A stretch of 41,479 bases of DNA, taken from Pseudobutyrivibrio sp. GTDB taxonomy: Bacteria > Bacillota > Clostridia > Lachnospirales > Lachnospiraceae. The notes below the pieces were generated by a model, which saw only the letters and a list, made by a program, of their open reading frames with translations, had not been told where the DNA came from and did not search any database. How positions within the stretch are numbered: the stretch's first letter is position 1; every line of letters begins with the position of its first letter. The stretch spans positions 1-41,479 of the forward strand of contig JAILGH010000048.1 of the NCBI GenBank assembly GCA_024697025.1. Direction: 5' to 3'. This document shows positions 18,109-25,924 of this stretch, piece by piece. The translations under genes were made by a program, and so were the position numbers.

Positions 18109-18142
18109 AAAAAAGTGATTGCCATCCGGCAACCACTTTTTT
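18109..18142. terminator. Bidirectional terminator between A1 and B1
   Basis: AAAAAAGTG-A-TTGCC pairs with GGCAA-C-CACTTTTTT around a short loop. There is an A-run on one side and a T-run on the other, so it works for both converging genes. The same hairpin occurs after A2 at 19736-19770. Confidence 0.8.
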
Positions 18143-18155
18143 CTCATGCATACGA

Positions 18156-18722
18156 CTAATGAATAGTAAAAGTTACACTCTCCAACACGCCATTCTTAAA
18201 AGAGAATGCCATATTATATGCCTTATACGCATATTCTAAATAGTCATTACTTTCTGTTTTGGGCGTGTCTTTCATAATTCTTTTTACATCACTAAAGCTC
18301 GCGCCAACTCTGATACCGTCCTCCACATCGATATCCTTACCATACACTGAAACCGAATTAATTATATAGTCGCGATTTCCATCTTTTAGTCTAGCCTTTT
18401 CCTTATCCTTATCAAATCCATGAACCTGCAATTGCAGCTGACCATATTCATTTTCGCAGCTATAAACTGTTTCCCTAAGAGAATTATCAAATACATCTAT
18501 ATAAGTAAATCTTCTATAAAGCACATCTTCCAAGTTCTCTACGGTGACAATGGGATATAATATAAGAGACAATTCGCCTTCATCTTCTAAATATTCTGAC
18601 TCCGCTTTCGCTTCCACTACTTTTCCTTCATGCGTAGTCACCTTAACGTTTGTTCCGTTACTGTAGCCTACCGCAAGCACCATAGATGCCATTAATGTTG
18701 CCGCAATAATTTGTTTCTTCAT
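18156..18722 (-). CDS. Protein B1: small secreted protein (unrecognised)
   Basis: This is a 188-residue protein with a Sec signal peptide, a MKKQ start and a hydrophobic core to about residue 20. There is no lipobox; cleavage is likely before or near the conserved VVEAKA at 35-40. The mature part looks beta-rich. Its C-terminal third, with GIRVGASFSDVKRIM, NDYLEYAYKAYNMAFSF and NGVLESVTF, resembles small BamE/SmpA-like repeats in pattern only. B2 at 19785 has an identical 40-residue N-terminus but a mature part that aligns only loosely. The gene converges on A1. A TAGGAGGTA site lies upstream of ATG. I infer an extracellular or cell-wall location; function is unknown. Confidence 0.75.
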   Translation of the reverse strand: MKKQIIAATLMASMVLAVGYSNGTNVKVTTHEGKVVEAKAESEYLEDEGELSLILYPIVTVENLEDVLYRRFTYIDVFDNSLRETVYSCENEYGQLQLQVHGFDKDKEKARLKDGNRDYIINSVSVYGKDIDVEDGIRVGASFSDVKRIMKDTPKTESNDYLEYAYKAYNMAFSFKNGVLESVTFTIH

Positions 18723-18806
18723 AATAAATACCTCCTATAGTTGCTTATTTGCGTCTCCTAAAAAAAGGCGCACTTTACTGTTACATTTATAATTCAAAAA
18801 AATTTT
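18604..18806 (-). repeat. 203-bp direct repeat, copy 1: B promoter, leader and signal-peptide coding part
   Basis: This stretch matches 20185-20387 at a constant offset of 1581 bases with five substitutions that I can count. It spans the -10-like box, leader, ribosome site and first 40 codons of B1. Identity drops sharply where the mature coding region begins. Confidence 0.85.
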
Positions 18807-18880
18807 CCTTTTTTTTTCCATTTTCGGTAAATTTTTATTTATAAATTGGAAAAAAAGTAGATATTTTTTTGAACTATAAA
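18786..18880. promoter_or_regulatory. Divergent promoter region of B1 (minus) and A2 (plus)
   Basis: Both genes use a similar core: TTTTTTTGAA, two bases, then TATAAA. For A2 the TATAAA lies at 18875-18880 on the plus strand. For B1 it lies at 18786-18791 on the minus strand. B2 repeats it at 20367-20372. A1 has the related GTTTTTTGATATAAT. No clear -35 box exists in three of the four copies, so the T-run with TGA may be a regulator site. This suggests the four genes are expressed together. Confidence 0.5.
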
Positions 18881-18926
18881 TATAGAACTTCATAATTTGT
18901 TTTATTTGACGAAAGGAGGATACAGC

Positions 18927-19730
18927 ATGGGTCAAAACAATAAAAGTCTTCAAAGATATTTGGAGGAACGAGAATACTATAGGAATCTAATATTACATCC
19001 CGGCAAATTAATTCTAAAAGTCGAAGCCCCCTTCCCTGACTTAAGAAAAAGACAAGCAGAAGTAGACCATAAATTCAGTAAAATAAAACCCCTCGATGAG
19101 GCGAATTTGCCAATATCAGAGCACTATGTTCCAAGATACGAATATATGGTGTCTAAGGTTGAACTATTTAAAGATATGAATGCTTTTGACAGCAATAAAA
19201 GGAATCTTATTAATAACTTTTATTATTACCTAGATTCATCGGGTTTGGTGCCTAGCGGTATTACTAGAACCTCTCTTGAAAAACATACATCCCCTGTATT
19301 AACTGAAATAGAAAAAAATATTAAGGAAAGAACCCATCAAATAAACTACCTAGAAAAGTATGTCCGTCAAATAGCGGAAACATGTAAAAATGAGCATTTT
19401 GAACCATTATATAATTATGAAAAGGGTTTCATTGAATTTAATCCGGGTGTTAATCGACTATATGCTGAATTATATGTGGTTTTAGAACACCAATACAACC
19501 CACCAGAATTTGATGATATAGAGACAACACCTTTACAAACCAACAATCCATTGCCGGCGCAAGCAGACAATCAACCCCCAAGGTATACTGCACCACCTGC
19601 AGCAACCAACAATCAGCAGGTTGCACAGGGCACCAATATAAACAGCCGTCCTATATCTCCAAATCCAGATAGGCAGCATCCTGATGCTCCTTCTTCTGCA
19701 ACTACCACAAGACGTAACAGTTTTTCATAA
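18927..19730 (+). CDS. Protein A2: paralogue of A1 with Pro-rich tail (unrecognised)
   Basis: This is a 267-residue protein starting at ATG 18927, set by AAAGGAGG (18912-18919); an earlier in-frame ATG at 18897 lies inside the leader and is rejected. There is no signal peptide or membrane helix. The helical body runs to about residue 205. The tail holds QPPRYTAPP, a PPxY motif, then Asn/Gln/Pro-rich sequence ending TTTRRNSFS. It shares YxxNLIxxP and the order of helices with A1, but identity is low over the body, while the leader and downstream terminator are nearly the same. The gene converges on B2 and diverges from B1. I cannot assign a function. A scaffold, a toxin-like cargo or a structural protein are all possible. 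Confidence 0.75.
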   Translation: MGQNNKSLQRYLEEREYYRNLILHPGKLILKVEAPFPDLRKRQAEVDHKFSKIKPLDEANLPISEHYVPRYEYMVSKVELFKDMNAFDSNKRNLINNFYYYLDSSGLVPSGITRTSLEKHTSPVLTEIEKNIKERTHQINYLEKYVRQIAETCKNEHFEPLYNYEKGFIEFNPGVNRLYAELYVVLEHQYNPPEFDDIETTPLQTNNPLPAQADNQPPRYTAPPAATNNQQVAQGTNINSRPISPNPDRQHPDAPSSATTTRRNSFS

Positions 19731-19735
19731 CACTG

Positions 19736-19770
19736 AAAAAAAGTGATTGCCATCCGGCAACCACTTTTTT
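19736..19770. terminator. Bidirectional terminator between A2 and B2
   Basis: This is the same hairpin as at 18109-18142, GTG-A-TTGCC with GGCAA-C-CAC, with seven A before and six T after. It is followed by the same ATGCATAC. It serves both converging genes. Confidence 0.8.
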
Positions 19771-19784
19771 ATTATGCATACATC

Positions 19785-20303
19785 TTATTTATAAAAATAA
19801 GCTACTTGCAACAACACGCCATTTGAAAAAATGAATGCAATAGTATATTCATCATTATCATATTCTAGATAGTCTTTACTTTCTGTTATAAGCGGGTATT
19901 TCATCTCACTTTTTACTCTACTGATACTATCTCCAATTCTGATACTGTTACACGCTTGCATATCCGTACCATACACTGAATATGAAGTCATTTCAAAATT
20001 TCCATCTCCTCTATCATATCCCTTAACCTGCACTTGCACCTGGCCCTTTGGATTGGTGCAGTTAAAAACTACTTCACCAAGAGAATTCCTAAGTATATCT
20101 ACGTTGTAAAAACTTTGACAGAGCTCATCTAGCGCGTCGCCTGTATCGACTATGTGATTTGACATATATTTCACTCCTGGCGAAGCTTTCGCTTCCACCA
20201 CTTTTCCTTCATGCGTAGTCACCTTAACGTTTGTTCCGTTACTGTAACCTACAGCAAGCACCATAGATGCCATTAATGTTGCCGCAATAATTTGTTTCTT
20301 CAT
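19785..20303 (-). CDS. Protein B2: small secreted protein, paralogue of B1
   Basis: This is a 172-residue protein. Residues 1-40, the signal peptide and VVEAKA, are identical to B1, and the few DNA differences there are silent. The mature part aligns with B1 along its length, for example FYNVDILRNSLGEVVFNC with FTYIDVFDNSLRETVYSC, and SVYGTDM with SVYGKDI, but most residues differ. The C-terminal pattern IRIGDSISRVKSEM, DYLEYDNDEYTIAFIFSNGVL is retained. There are no membrane helices beyond the signal. It converges on A2. Sharp conservation of the export signal next to a divergent mature domain suggests gene conversion of the 5' part or diversifying selection on the secreted part. Confidence 0.75.
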   Translation of the reverse strand: MKKQIIAATLMASMVLAVGYSNGTNVKVTTHEGKVVEAKASPGVKYMSNHIVDTGDALDELCQSFYNVDILRNSLGEVVFNCTNPKGQVQVQVKGYDRGDGNFEMTSYSVYGTDMQACNSIRIGDSISRVKSEMKYPLITESKDYLEYDNDEYTIAFIFSNGVLLQVAYFYK

Positions 20304-20387
20304 AATAAATACCTCCTATAGTTGCTTATTTGTGTCTCCTAAAAAAAGGCGCACTTTACTGTTACATTTATAGTTCAAAAAAATTTT
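20185..20387 (-). repeat. 203-bp direct repeat, copy 2: B promoter, leader and signal-peptide coding part
   Basis: This is the partner of the repeat at 18604-18806 with five substitutions, covering the first 40 codons, leader and promoter of B2. Two such copies could recombine and delete or multiply the unit between them. Confidence 0.85.
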
Positions 20388-20436
20388 ATTATTATTTTTC
20401 AAAATGGAAGAAGCTTACATAAGAATTTTATAGACG

Positions 20437-20464
20437 AAAAAACGCCCAGGCAAATGCCTGGGCG
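20437..20464 (-). terminator. Terminator after the crotonase gene
   Basis: CGCCCAGGCA and TGCCTGGGCG form a 10-bp GC-rich inverted repeat. On the minus strand it is followed by TTTTTT (20437-20442). It lies 20 bases past the crotonase stop codon and separates it from the B2 promoter. Confidence 0.88.
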
Positions 20465-20484
20465 AAAATAATGTCAAAATCAAA

Positions 20485-21288
20485 TTAGAAATCTGTAAGG
20501 TTTGCAGCACGTCTCTCAAGGAATGCTCCCATACCCTCTGCCTTATCGTGAGTGGAGCATGTGATACCAAAGAGGTTTGCCTCCATCTCAACTGCATTCT
20601 TGATGTCCATGTCGTAACCATTGTTGATTGCAGCCTTTGCGATAGATACAGCGTAGCTTCCCTTAGAAGCAATCTTAGCAGCCATAGCCTTTGCTGTGCT
20701 CATAAGCTCCTCAGCTGGTACAACCTTGTTTACAAGACCGATTCTGTATGCCTCGTTTGCATCGATAGAGTCGCATGTAAAGATAAGCTCCTTAGCACGT
20801 CCCATACCAACAAGACGAGCAAGTCTCTGTGTACCACCGAAACCAGGGATGATACCAAGGCCACACTCTGGCTGACCAAATGTAGCGTTCTCTGAAGCGA
20901 TACGGATATCGCAAGCCATTGAGATTTCGCATCCGCCACCAAGAGCGAATCCGTTAACTGCACAAATAGTAACCTGTCTCATGTTCATGAGCTTGAAGAA
21001 AGGAACAGAAGCTCTCATACCAAAAGCACGTGCCTCTGCAGCTGTAAAGTTAACCATCTCAGAAATATCTGCACCAGCAACAAATGACTTGAATGCGTTG
21101 TCCTTCTTGTCAGGACCGCCTGTAAGGATAAGAACCTTTACATCGTCTCTTGCTTCGATCTCTGTTAATGCAACGTTTAACTCGTCAAGTGTCTCGCTGT
21201 TAAGTGCGTTAAGAGCTGCTGGACGTGAAATTGTAAGTACTGCAATCTCGTCAGCAACTTCAAGCTTTAAATTATTGAATTCGCTCAT
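20485..21288 (-). CDS. crt: 3-hydroxybutyryl-CoA dehydratase (crotonase / enoyl-CoA hydratase)
   Basis: This is a cytoplasmic crotonase that hydrates or dehydrates short enoyl-CoA, here most likely 3-hydroxybutyryl-CoA to crotonyl-CoA in butyrate formation. Both catalytic glutamates are visible: Glu121 in GGGCEISMACDIRIA and Glu141 in FGQPECGLGIIPGFGGTQRL. The oxyanion-hole parts are SFVAGADI (near 70) and the Gly run 117-119. The length of 267 is typical. In butyrate producers crt often sits with bcd-etf, hbd and thl, but here it is alone with its own promoter and terminator. The butyrate role is inferred from family similarity and the apparent host group; a general fatty-acid hydratase is the alternative. 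Confidence 0.9.
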   Translation of the reverse strand: MSEFNNLKLEVADEIAVLTISRPAALNALNSETLDELNVALTEIEARDDVKVLILTGGPDKKDNAFKSFVAGADISEMVNFTAAEARAFGMRASVPFFKLMNMRQVTICAVNGFALGGGCEISMACDIRIASENATFGQPECGLGIIPGFGGTQRLARLVGMGRAKELIFTCDSIDANEAYRIGLVNKVVPAEELMSTAKAMAAKIASKGSYAVSIAKAAINNGYDMDIKNAVEMEANLFGITCSTHDKAEGMGAFLERRAANLTDF

Positions 21289-21332
21289 AGTAATCCTCCT
21301 CTTGGGGTTCGCCCATTTTTCTCATGTACTCT

Positions 21333-21361
21333 ATGATAGTCCATTGTTAAATCTTTGTCAA
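21333..21361 (-). promoter_or_regulatory. Promoter of crt
   Basis: TTGACA (21356-21361 on the minus strand), 17 bases, then TATCAT (21333-21338). The -35 box overlaps the stop codon of the GGDEF/EAL gene upstream. An AGGAGG site follows just before the crt ATG. Confidence 0.8.
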
Positions 21362-23952
21362 TCCTTAATCCTTCCGTAACCGGCCTTCTTCATTTCCTGC
21401 TTGCAGGCGTACATATTTGCATCTGCTCTTTCAAAAACATCTGACACAAATCCGTCTCCTTCAGAAAACTTTGCCTGCCCATAGGCTATGGTTACTTCAC
21501 CTTTTTTATGGTTAGCCTTATTTATTTTTGCAATGTCATTTAAAAGCGAATCCATATTTGTATAGTCGCTGCCTTGTGCCACTGCCACAAATTCATCGCC
21601 GCCCACTCGGTATACAGGACTGTGAGAAAAGACATCACAGATTATGCCACATCCCTTTTTTATAAAATCATCGCCAGCCTTGTGTCCGTAGGTATCGTTC
21701 ACAAGCTTTAATCCATTTAAATCAAAGACTACTATGGCAAACTCCACATCGCCACCTTCCTTGATTTTTTGGTTTAAGGAATCCTCTAAATCCACATAGG
21801 CGTGCTTATTTCTAACTGAGGTCAGCTCGTCCTTGTAGGCTTTGTCCTCCGCCAATGCCAAAGTGACAGAGTACTCAAGCTCCTTTCTCACCTGCTCATC
21901 CACGTCAATAATACCCACTATCAATTGAGGGCCATCCATTTCCTCCACCATGGCAATCTTTAAAGTCACATATGAAACTTCCTCGCCAAAGCTGAGCCTG
22001 AAGTTATTTACATAAAGGCCTGTTTCATTTATCTTGGCCATTACCTGTTCCCTGCTAAAGGATTTGCGGAAATTCTCCAGGTCCTCGTGATAGATAAAGG
22101 TTTCGCAATCTCTCAATGTCTCTGCAAAGAAATCCTCACCTTTTCCCTCCAGATTTAACGACTGGAATTTTTCAGTAGTCTTGTATATCTCGTATTTGTC
22201 AGTTTTTGGATCCACCGTATAAATACTGATGAAATCTCCGGACAATGCAGAGATTCTGGAGAAGGTAATACGCTCCTCCTTGATTCGCTCCAGAGCCTCC
22301 TGCCTGCGAACCTGAGCATCCACATTGCTGATACCGATAATTACTCTATTTCCCTCAGAACTGATTTTAACTGCTTTCATATTGACATAGGTTGGTACCA
22401 TATCAATGTACTGTCTATAGGTTAATGAAAATGTTCCATGAGCCTTAAGGTTACTTTCCAAAGCCTCCCTGGAAATCACACCATAGAACAAATCCTGATC
22501 TTCCTTATGAACATTTGCTTCAACATACCTCTTTACCCGCTCGAAGAAATGTCCGCCGTGGCGCTCTACTGACACATCGCGATTCTTTCCATCAGGTGCA
22601 TACTCCACAAATTTGCCTGTATCCAAATCTACAAAATACAGATTTATATAATCCTCGCACAAAGCTCTTGCGATATAGTTGTAAGTCAAATTGTCTGCTG
22701 TTGACTGGGAATTTTCGGTGATAGACAAAATGGCAATAGCCACCGCTGAAACATTTTTAATCTCATTTACAGCAATCCTTTGTAACAAAAGCTGCAGAGT
22801 TTTTCCATTTTTGATTCTGTCATCAATAATAGCCTTCTTACCTGTAGCCCCGCACTGTTTAATTGCATTTATAACATACGCATCTATGGATTTATTTACA
22901 TTCTCCGGACTAATCTCCTCAAGCTTTCTTGCCATAGGGAAATTAACCTCGACAAATTTTTTAAAGTTTTTGTTACCCCTTAAAAATGCAAGGCCCTCCT
23001 CAGAAACCTCCACAATTGCCATAGGCCAGGTTTCAAAGTAATTTTCCAATACATTGTCTTCGTCATAATCATTCATCATAAATGACAAGTCATAAAGACT
23101 GACTGAGCCCACTGCTGTGTAGTAATTAGCCTCCTCAGGATTCTCAAATCCTATTTGAGTGCCATTGCGATACCTGTCAAAAACAACCTCCATAGGGATT
23201 GGCTTACAGTAATAGTATCCCTGAAGCTTGGTGCAGCCTATCTCTTTTAAAAACTCCACCTGCCCAAGGCTTTCAACGCCCTCGGCTGCCGTTTCCATTC
23301 CAAGAGCCATAGCTGTTCTAATTATCTCAGTGATAATTACCTTGGATGTGTTGTTGTATTTAACTTGATTAACCATGGAAATATTAATTTTGAGAAGATC
23401 AAAACGTATTTTTTGAAACAGCAATGGAGAAGAATCTCCGCAGCCATAATCATCCATCCAGACCTGAAAACCAAGCCCTTTAAACTTTATTAAGTCCGAC
23501 AATACGTTTTCATTATTACGAGCTGTTGCAGTCTCTGTAATTTGCAAAGCGATTTTATCTCTAGAAATCCCCGCTTCATCCACTCGTCTCGTAACTTCTT
23601 CGACTATGTTGCATGAATAAAAATCAATCTGAGAAAGATTGACAGAAGTTGGCACCACGTATAACCCTTGGGCCTCCTGTTTTTTCATCTTTTCCAACAC
23701 ATGCTCTAGCACGTATAAATCTAGCCTATGAACAACGTTTACTGCCTCTAAAATGGCAATAAAATCCCCGGGATTTAAGATTCCAATAATCGGATCATCC
23801 CAGCGCACCAAAGCAGCCTCGTCGCAAACTCTACCGTTTGCGGCTCGGATTATTGGTTGATAGTAAACCTCAATCCACTCTTCTGAAAGAGCCCTGTCGA
23901 AGTTTTCTAACAAATATTTAGCCTTCTCCATAGATTCGTCTCTAGCAATCAT
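21358..23952 (-). CDS. c-di-GMP protein: degenerate EAL, PAS-like region, intact GGDEF (likely diguanylate cyclase)
   Basis: This 864-residue protein has the less common order EAL first, GGDEF last. Residues 12-260 form an EAL domain that lacks key residues. AALVRW stands where EALVRW is expected (Ala46 for the metal-binding Glu), Asn190 replaces Asp in the KID motif, and the loop after DDYG is altered, so hydrolysis is unlikely. About 280-690 appears to hold PAS-like repeats, seen as INLYFVDLDTGKFVEY and ISIYTVDPKTDKYEIY. The C-terminal domain is complete: GGDEF at 784-788, FDLNGLKLVNDTYGHKAGDD upstream. The RxxD inhibitory site is absent. There is no membrane segment. I infer a cytoplasmic c-di-GMP synthase whose EAL domain may bind nucleotide. 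The start lies 40 bases after the DUF6320 gene, so it may belong to that operon. Confidence 0.88.
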   Translation of the reverse strand: MIARDESMEKAKYLLENFDRALSEEWIEVYYQPIIRAANGRVCDEAALVRWDDPIIGILNPGDFIAILEAVNVVHRLDLYVLEHVLEKMKKQEAQGLYVVPTSVNLSQIDFYSCNIVEEVTRRVDEAGISRDKIALQITETATARNNENVLSDLIKFKGLGFQVWMDDYGCGDSSPLLFQKIRFDLLKINISMVNQVKYNNTSKVIITEIIRTAMALGMETAAEGVESLGQVEFLKEIGCTKLQGYYYCKPIPMEVVFDRYRNGTQIGFENPEEANYYTAVGSVSLYDLSFMMNDYDEDNVLENYFETWPMAIVEVSEEGLAFLRGNKNFKKFVEVNFPMARKLEEISPENVNKSIDAYVINAIKQCGATGKKAIIDDRIKNGKTLQLLLQRIAVNEIKNVSAVAIAILSITENSQSTADNLTYNYIARALCEDYINLYFVDLDTGKFVEYAPDGKNRDVSVERHGGHFFERVKRYVEANVHKEDQDLFYGVISREALESNLKAHGTFSLTYRQYIDMVPTYVNMKAVKISSEGNRVIIGISNVDAQVRRQEALERIKEERITFSRISALSGDFISIYTVDPKTDKYEIYKTTEKFQSLNLEGKGEDFFAETLRDCETFIYHEDLENFRKSFSREQVMAKINETGLYVNNFRLSFGEEVSYVTLKIAMVEEMDGPQLIVGIIDVDEQVRKELEYSVTLALAEDKAYKDELTSVRNKHAYVDLEDSLNQKIKEGGDVEFAIVVFDLNGLKLVNDTYGHKAGDDFIKKGCGIICDVFSHSPVYRVGGDEFVAVAQGSDYTNMDSLLNDIAKINKANHKKGEVTIAYGQAKFSEGDGFVSDVFERADANMYACKQEMKKAGYGRIKD

Positions 23953-23991
23953 GTTTTTCCCCCCGCCAATACAGCTATAGACACTACTACT

Positions 23992-24660
23992 TTATACACT
24001 CAATCGCCGTTGAATTTCGTTTACTACCTCTCTACCTCTAAAGATGATGGCTCCAATCAGCAATGCAATACTAACTAATAGACATATAATCCACTCCAAT
24101 GGACTGTTCTTTTGCATGAGATAAAAAGCTATGTATGGCAACACGCCCATCAACAAATTTGTCAACAGGTATCCCATTGCATTTCCGCTTTTATCAATCA
24201 TAGCAAATATAAAATTGGCTATCATGGTTGCCATAACCGCATTTGGCAGCACCCAATAAACAAATATCTTAAAGAAACCAATATAGTAAGCTGTGATGCC
24301 AAGCATTATCATAATTGACACCGCCGAAATAGATAAAACTCTGGCGGCATTCATTCCCTTTTTGAATAGTCGAATGATGCTCATTTCAAAAGCCAACAAC
24401 CACATTACAAAAAGTAGACTCCAGTGGAAGTTGCAGCTTGGATATAGCTTAACTCCGAAAAAGAAATCTAGGCCTACAAGGGCAATTATAGCCACCCAAA
24501 CCAAAAATAGTTGTAGCTTGTAGAAAAAAGACTGAATCTTAAGTATGGTCTGAGTTGGAAAGTATCTCTCCTCTGCCTCGCCTACTAGCTTACTCTGACA
24601 GAATGGACACTTCTTTAAGTCTCCTCCAACCTCTATTTTACAATATGGACAGTTCTTCAT
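23992..24660 (-). CDS. Zinc-ribbon membrane protein, DUF6320-like
   Basis: This 222-residue protein starts with a four-Cys zinc ribbon (CPYC at 4-7, CPFC at 18-21), followed by about six to seven membrane helices. Its start overlaps the stop of the acyltransferase gene by one base (TAATG), so translation is coupled. Proteins of this shape next to an acyltransferase and an alpha/beta esterase correspond to DUF6320 as I recall it. Function is unknown; it may anchor or regulate the two enzymes at the membrane. Confidence 0.72.
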   Translation of the reverse strand: MKNCPYCKIEVGGDLKKCPFCQSKLVGEAEERYFPTQTILKIQSFFYKLQLFLVWVAIIALVGLDFFFGVKLYPSCNFHWSLLFVMWLLAFEMSIIRLFKKGMNAARVLSISAVSIMIMLGITAYYIGFFKIFVYWVLPNAVMATMIANFIFAMIDKSGNAMGYLLTNLLMGVLPYIAFYLMQKNSPLEWIICLLVSIALLIGAIIFRGREVVNEIQRRLSV

Positions 24661-25907
24661 TATCGAATCACCTCCGTTGCATAAGCTCTAACTTTCATGC
24701 CGTCTTCGCTAAGTCCCCTAACAAAGCTTTTGATTACACCGGTACTTGAATAAGGAGATGTGACACCAAGGGTCAAGTCTCCATTGTAGCTTGACATAAC
24801 CACGAATAAATTTGACGAGCTGCAGAACCCCCCATAATTTTGAATCATTGGAACCAACTCCTCTGGTGGTCTTTGAACACCGAGATTTGAAAGCACCACT
24901 GATACCTTTTCGTCTGTGACCCTAGAGCCATATCTAACAACCATCTGCTTTATGAAAAGAGGTACCGCTCTAACTGGAACAAAATATTCCATAGTCTCAA
25001 AGTTATCCATCTGCTTTTTGATGTTTTCCTCTGAAAGATTAGCCTTTAACTTGTCATCGAATTCCTTTGCCAAATCAGCAAATGAAATATCCTCAAAAAA
25101 CACATGAGAAACATTTACATTGTTAAAAAAGTTTCTTGATGTGCTACTTGGATAATAATTTCTAAGGTTAACTGGCATAGAAACATTGATAGGTGTCTTC
25201 ATCTTTCTAGGTGGCATGTCGGTCTTGATTGCCATCATAAGCTTGGCGCCTATATAGCTGGTGAGTCCAACTCCAAGTTCCTTAGCCTTTGGCAAAATAT
25301 CCCCCGATGGAATATGCAATTCAAAAAACTGCAGCTGGTCGTATGGCAGCTTTAACCCGCTTGGATGATAAGCCTTCTTTAAGGAAGAGCCCTTTAAATA
25401 CATGCTGCCAAAAAACTGCTTGTAGCTGTCCTGATTAAGCTCGTCCTCTGATGCACCTGAGTGAATAGTTGTATGCTCAAACTGGTCAGGATGCTTAAGC
25501 TTAAGATACTCTAAAACTATGATATTTAAAAACTCCATGGCCCCGGTTCCATCTGAAATGGCATGGAACAAATCTAAATTGATTCTCTTACCATAGTAAG
25601 TAACCTTGTAGTGAAGCATTGCATGACCTGGTGAATAAAGTGGTGGACAAACTCTTCCGTGTTCCTCCTCAACCACCGGCTGTAAATCTGTATCCTCCAT
25701 GTAGTGCCAGAAAATACCACGTCGAATTCTCACCTGAAACTGTGGTCTAATCTGGATTGCAGAAAGCACTGCTTCCTGTAAAAGATTTTGATCTACATCC
25801 TCCCAAAGGGTGCAACTAACTCTGAGAGTTCTGGTGTCTCGCTTTGCTGCTGTAGCAAGAAAGACCTTTGCAACATTATCTACTTTGTACCAATTTTCTC
25901 TGCTCAT
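24660..25907 (-). CDS. Condensation/alcohol-acetyltransferase-like acyltransferase
   Basis: This 415-residue protein is of the CoA-dependent acyltransferase fold shared by alcohol acetyltransferases, wax ester synthases and peptide-synthetase condensation domains. The catalytic motif HxxxDG is visible as FHAISDGTG (His115, Asp119, Gly120). A channel-type second motif may be the region around NVSMPVNLRNYYPS. There is no signal peptide or membrane helix. It lies 17 bases downstream of an HSL-family esterase and is translationally coupled to the zinc-ribbon membrane protein. The set suggests making and trimming an ester on a lipid, sugar or alcohol, but the acceptor cannot be deduced. Confidence 0.78.
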   Translation of the reverse strand: MSRENWYKVDNVAKVFLATAAKRDTRTLRVSCTLWEDVDQNLLQEAVLSAIQIRPQFQVRIRRGIFWHYMEDTDLQPVVEEEHGRVCPPLYSPGHAMLHYKVTYYGKRINLDLFHAISDGTGAMEFLNIIVLEYLKLKHPDQFEHTTIHSGASEDELNQDSYKQFFGSMYLKGSSLKKAYHPSGLKLPYDQLQFFELHIPSGDILPKAKELGVGLTSYIGAKLMMAIKTDMPPRKMKTPINVSMPVNLRNYYPSSTSRNFFNNVNVSHVFFEDISFADLAKEFDDKLKANLSEENIKKQMDNFETMEYFVPVRAVPLFIKQMVVRYGSRVTDEKVSVVLSNLGVQRPPEELVPMIQNYGGFCSSSNLFVVMSSYNGDLTLGVTSPYSSTGVIKSFVRGLSEDGMKVRAYATEVIR

Positions 25908-25924
25908 TCTCTATAATCCTAATT

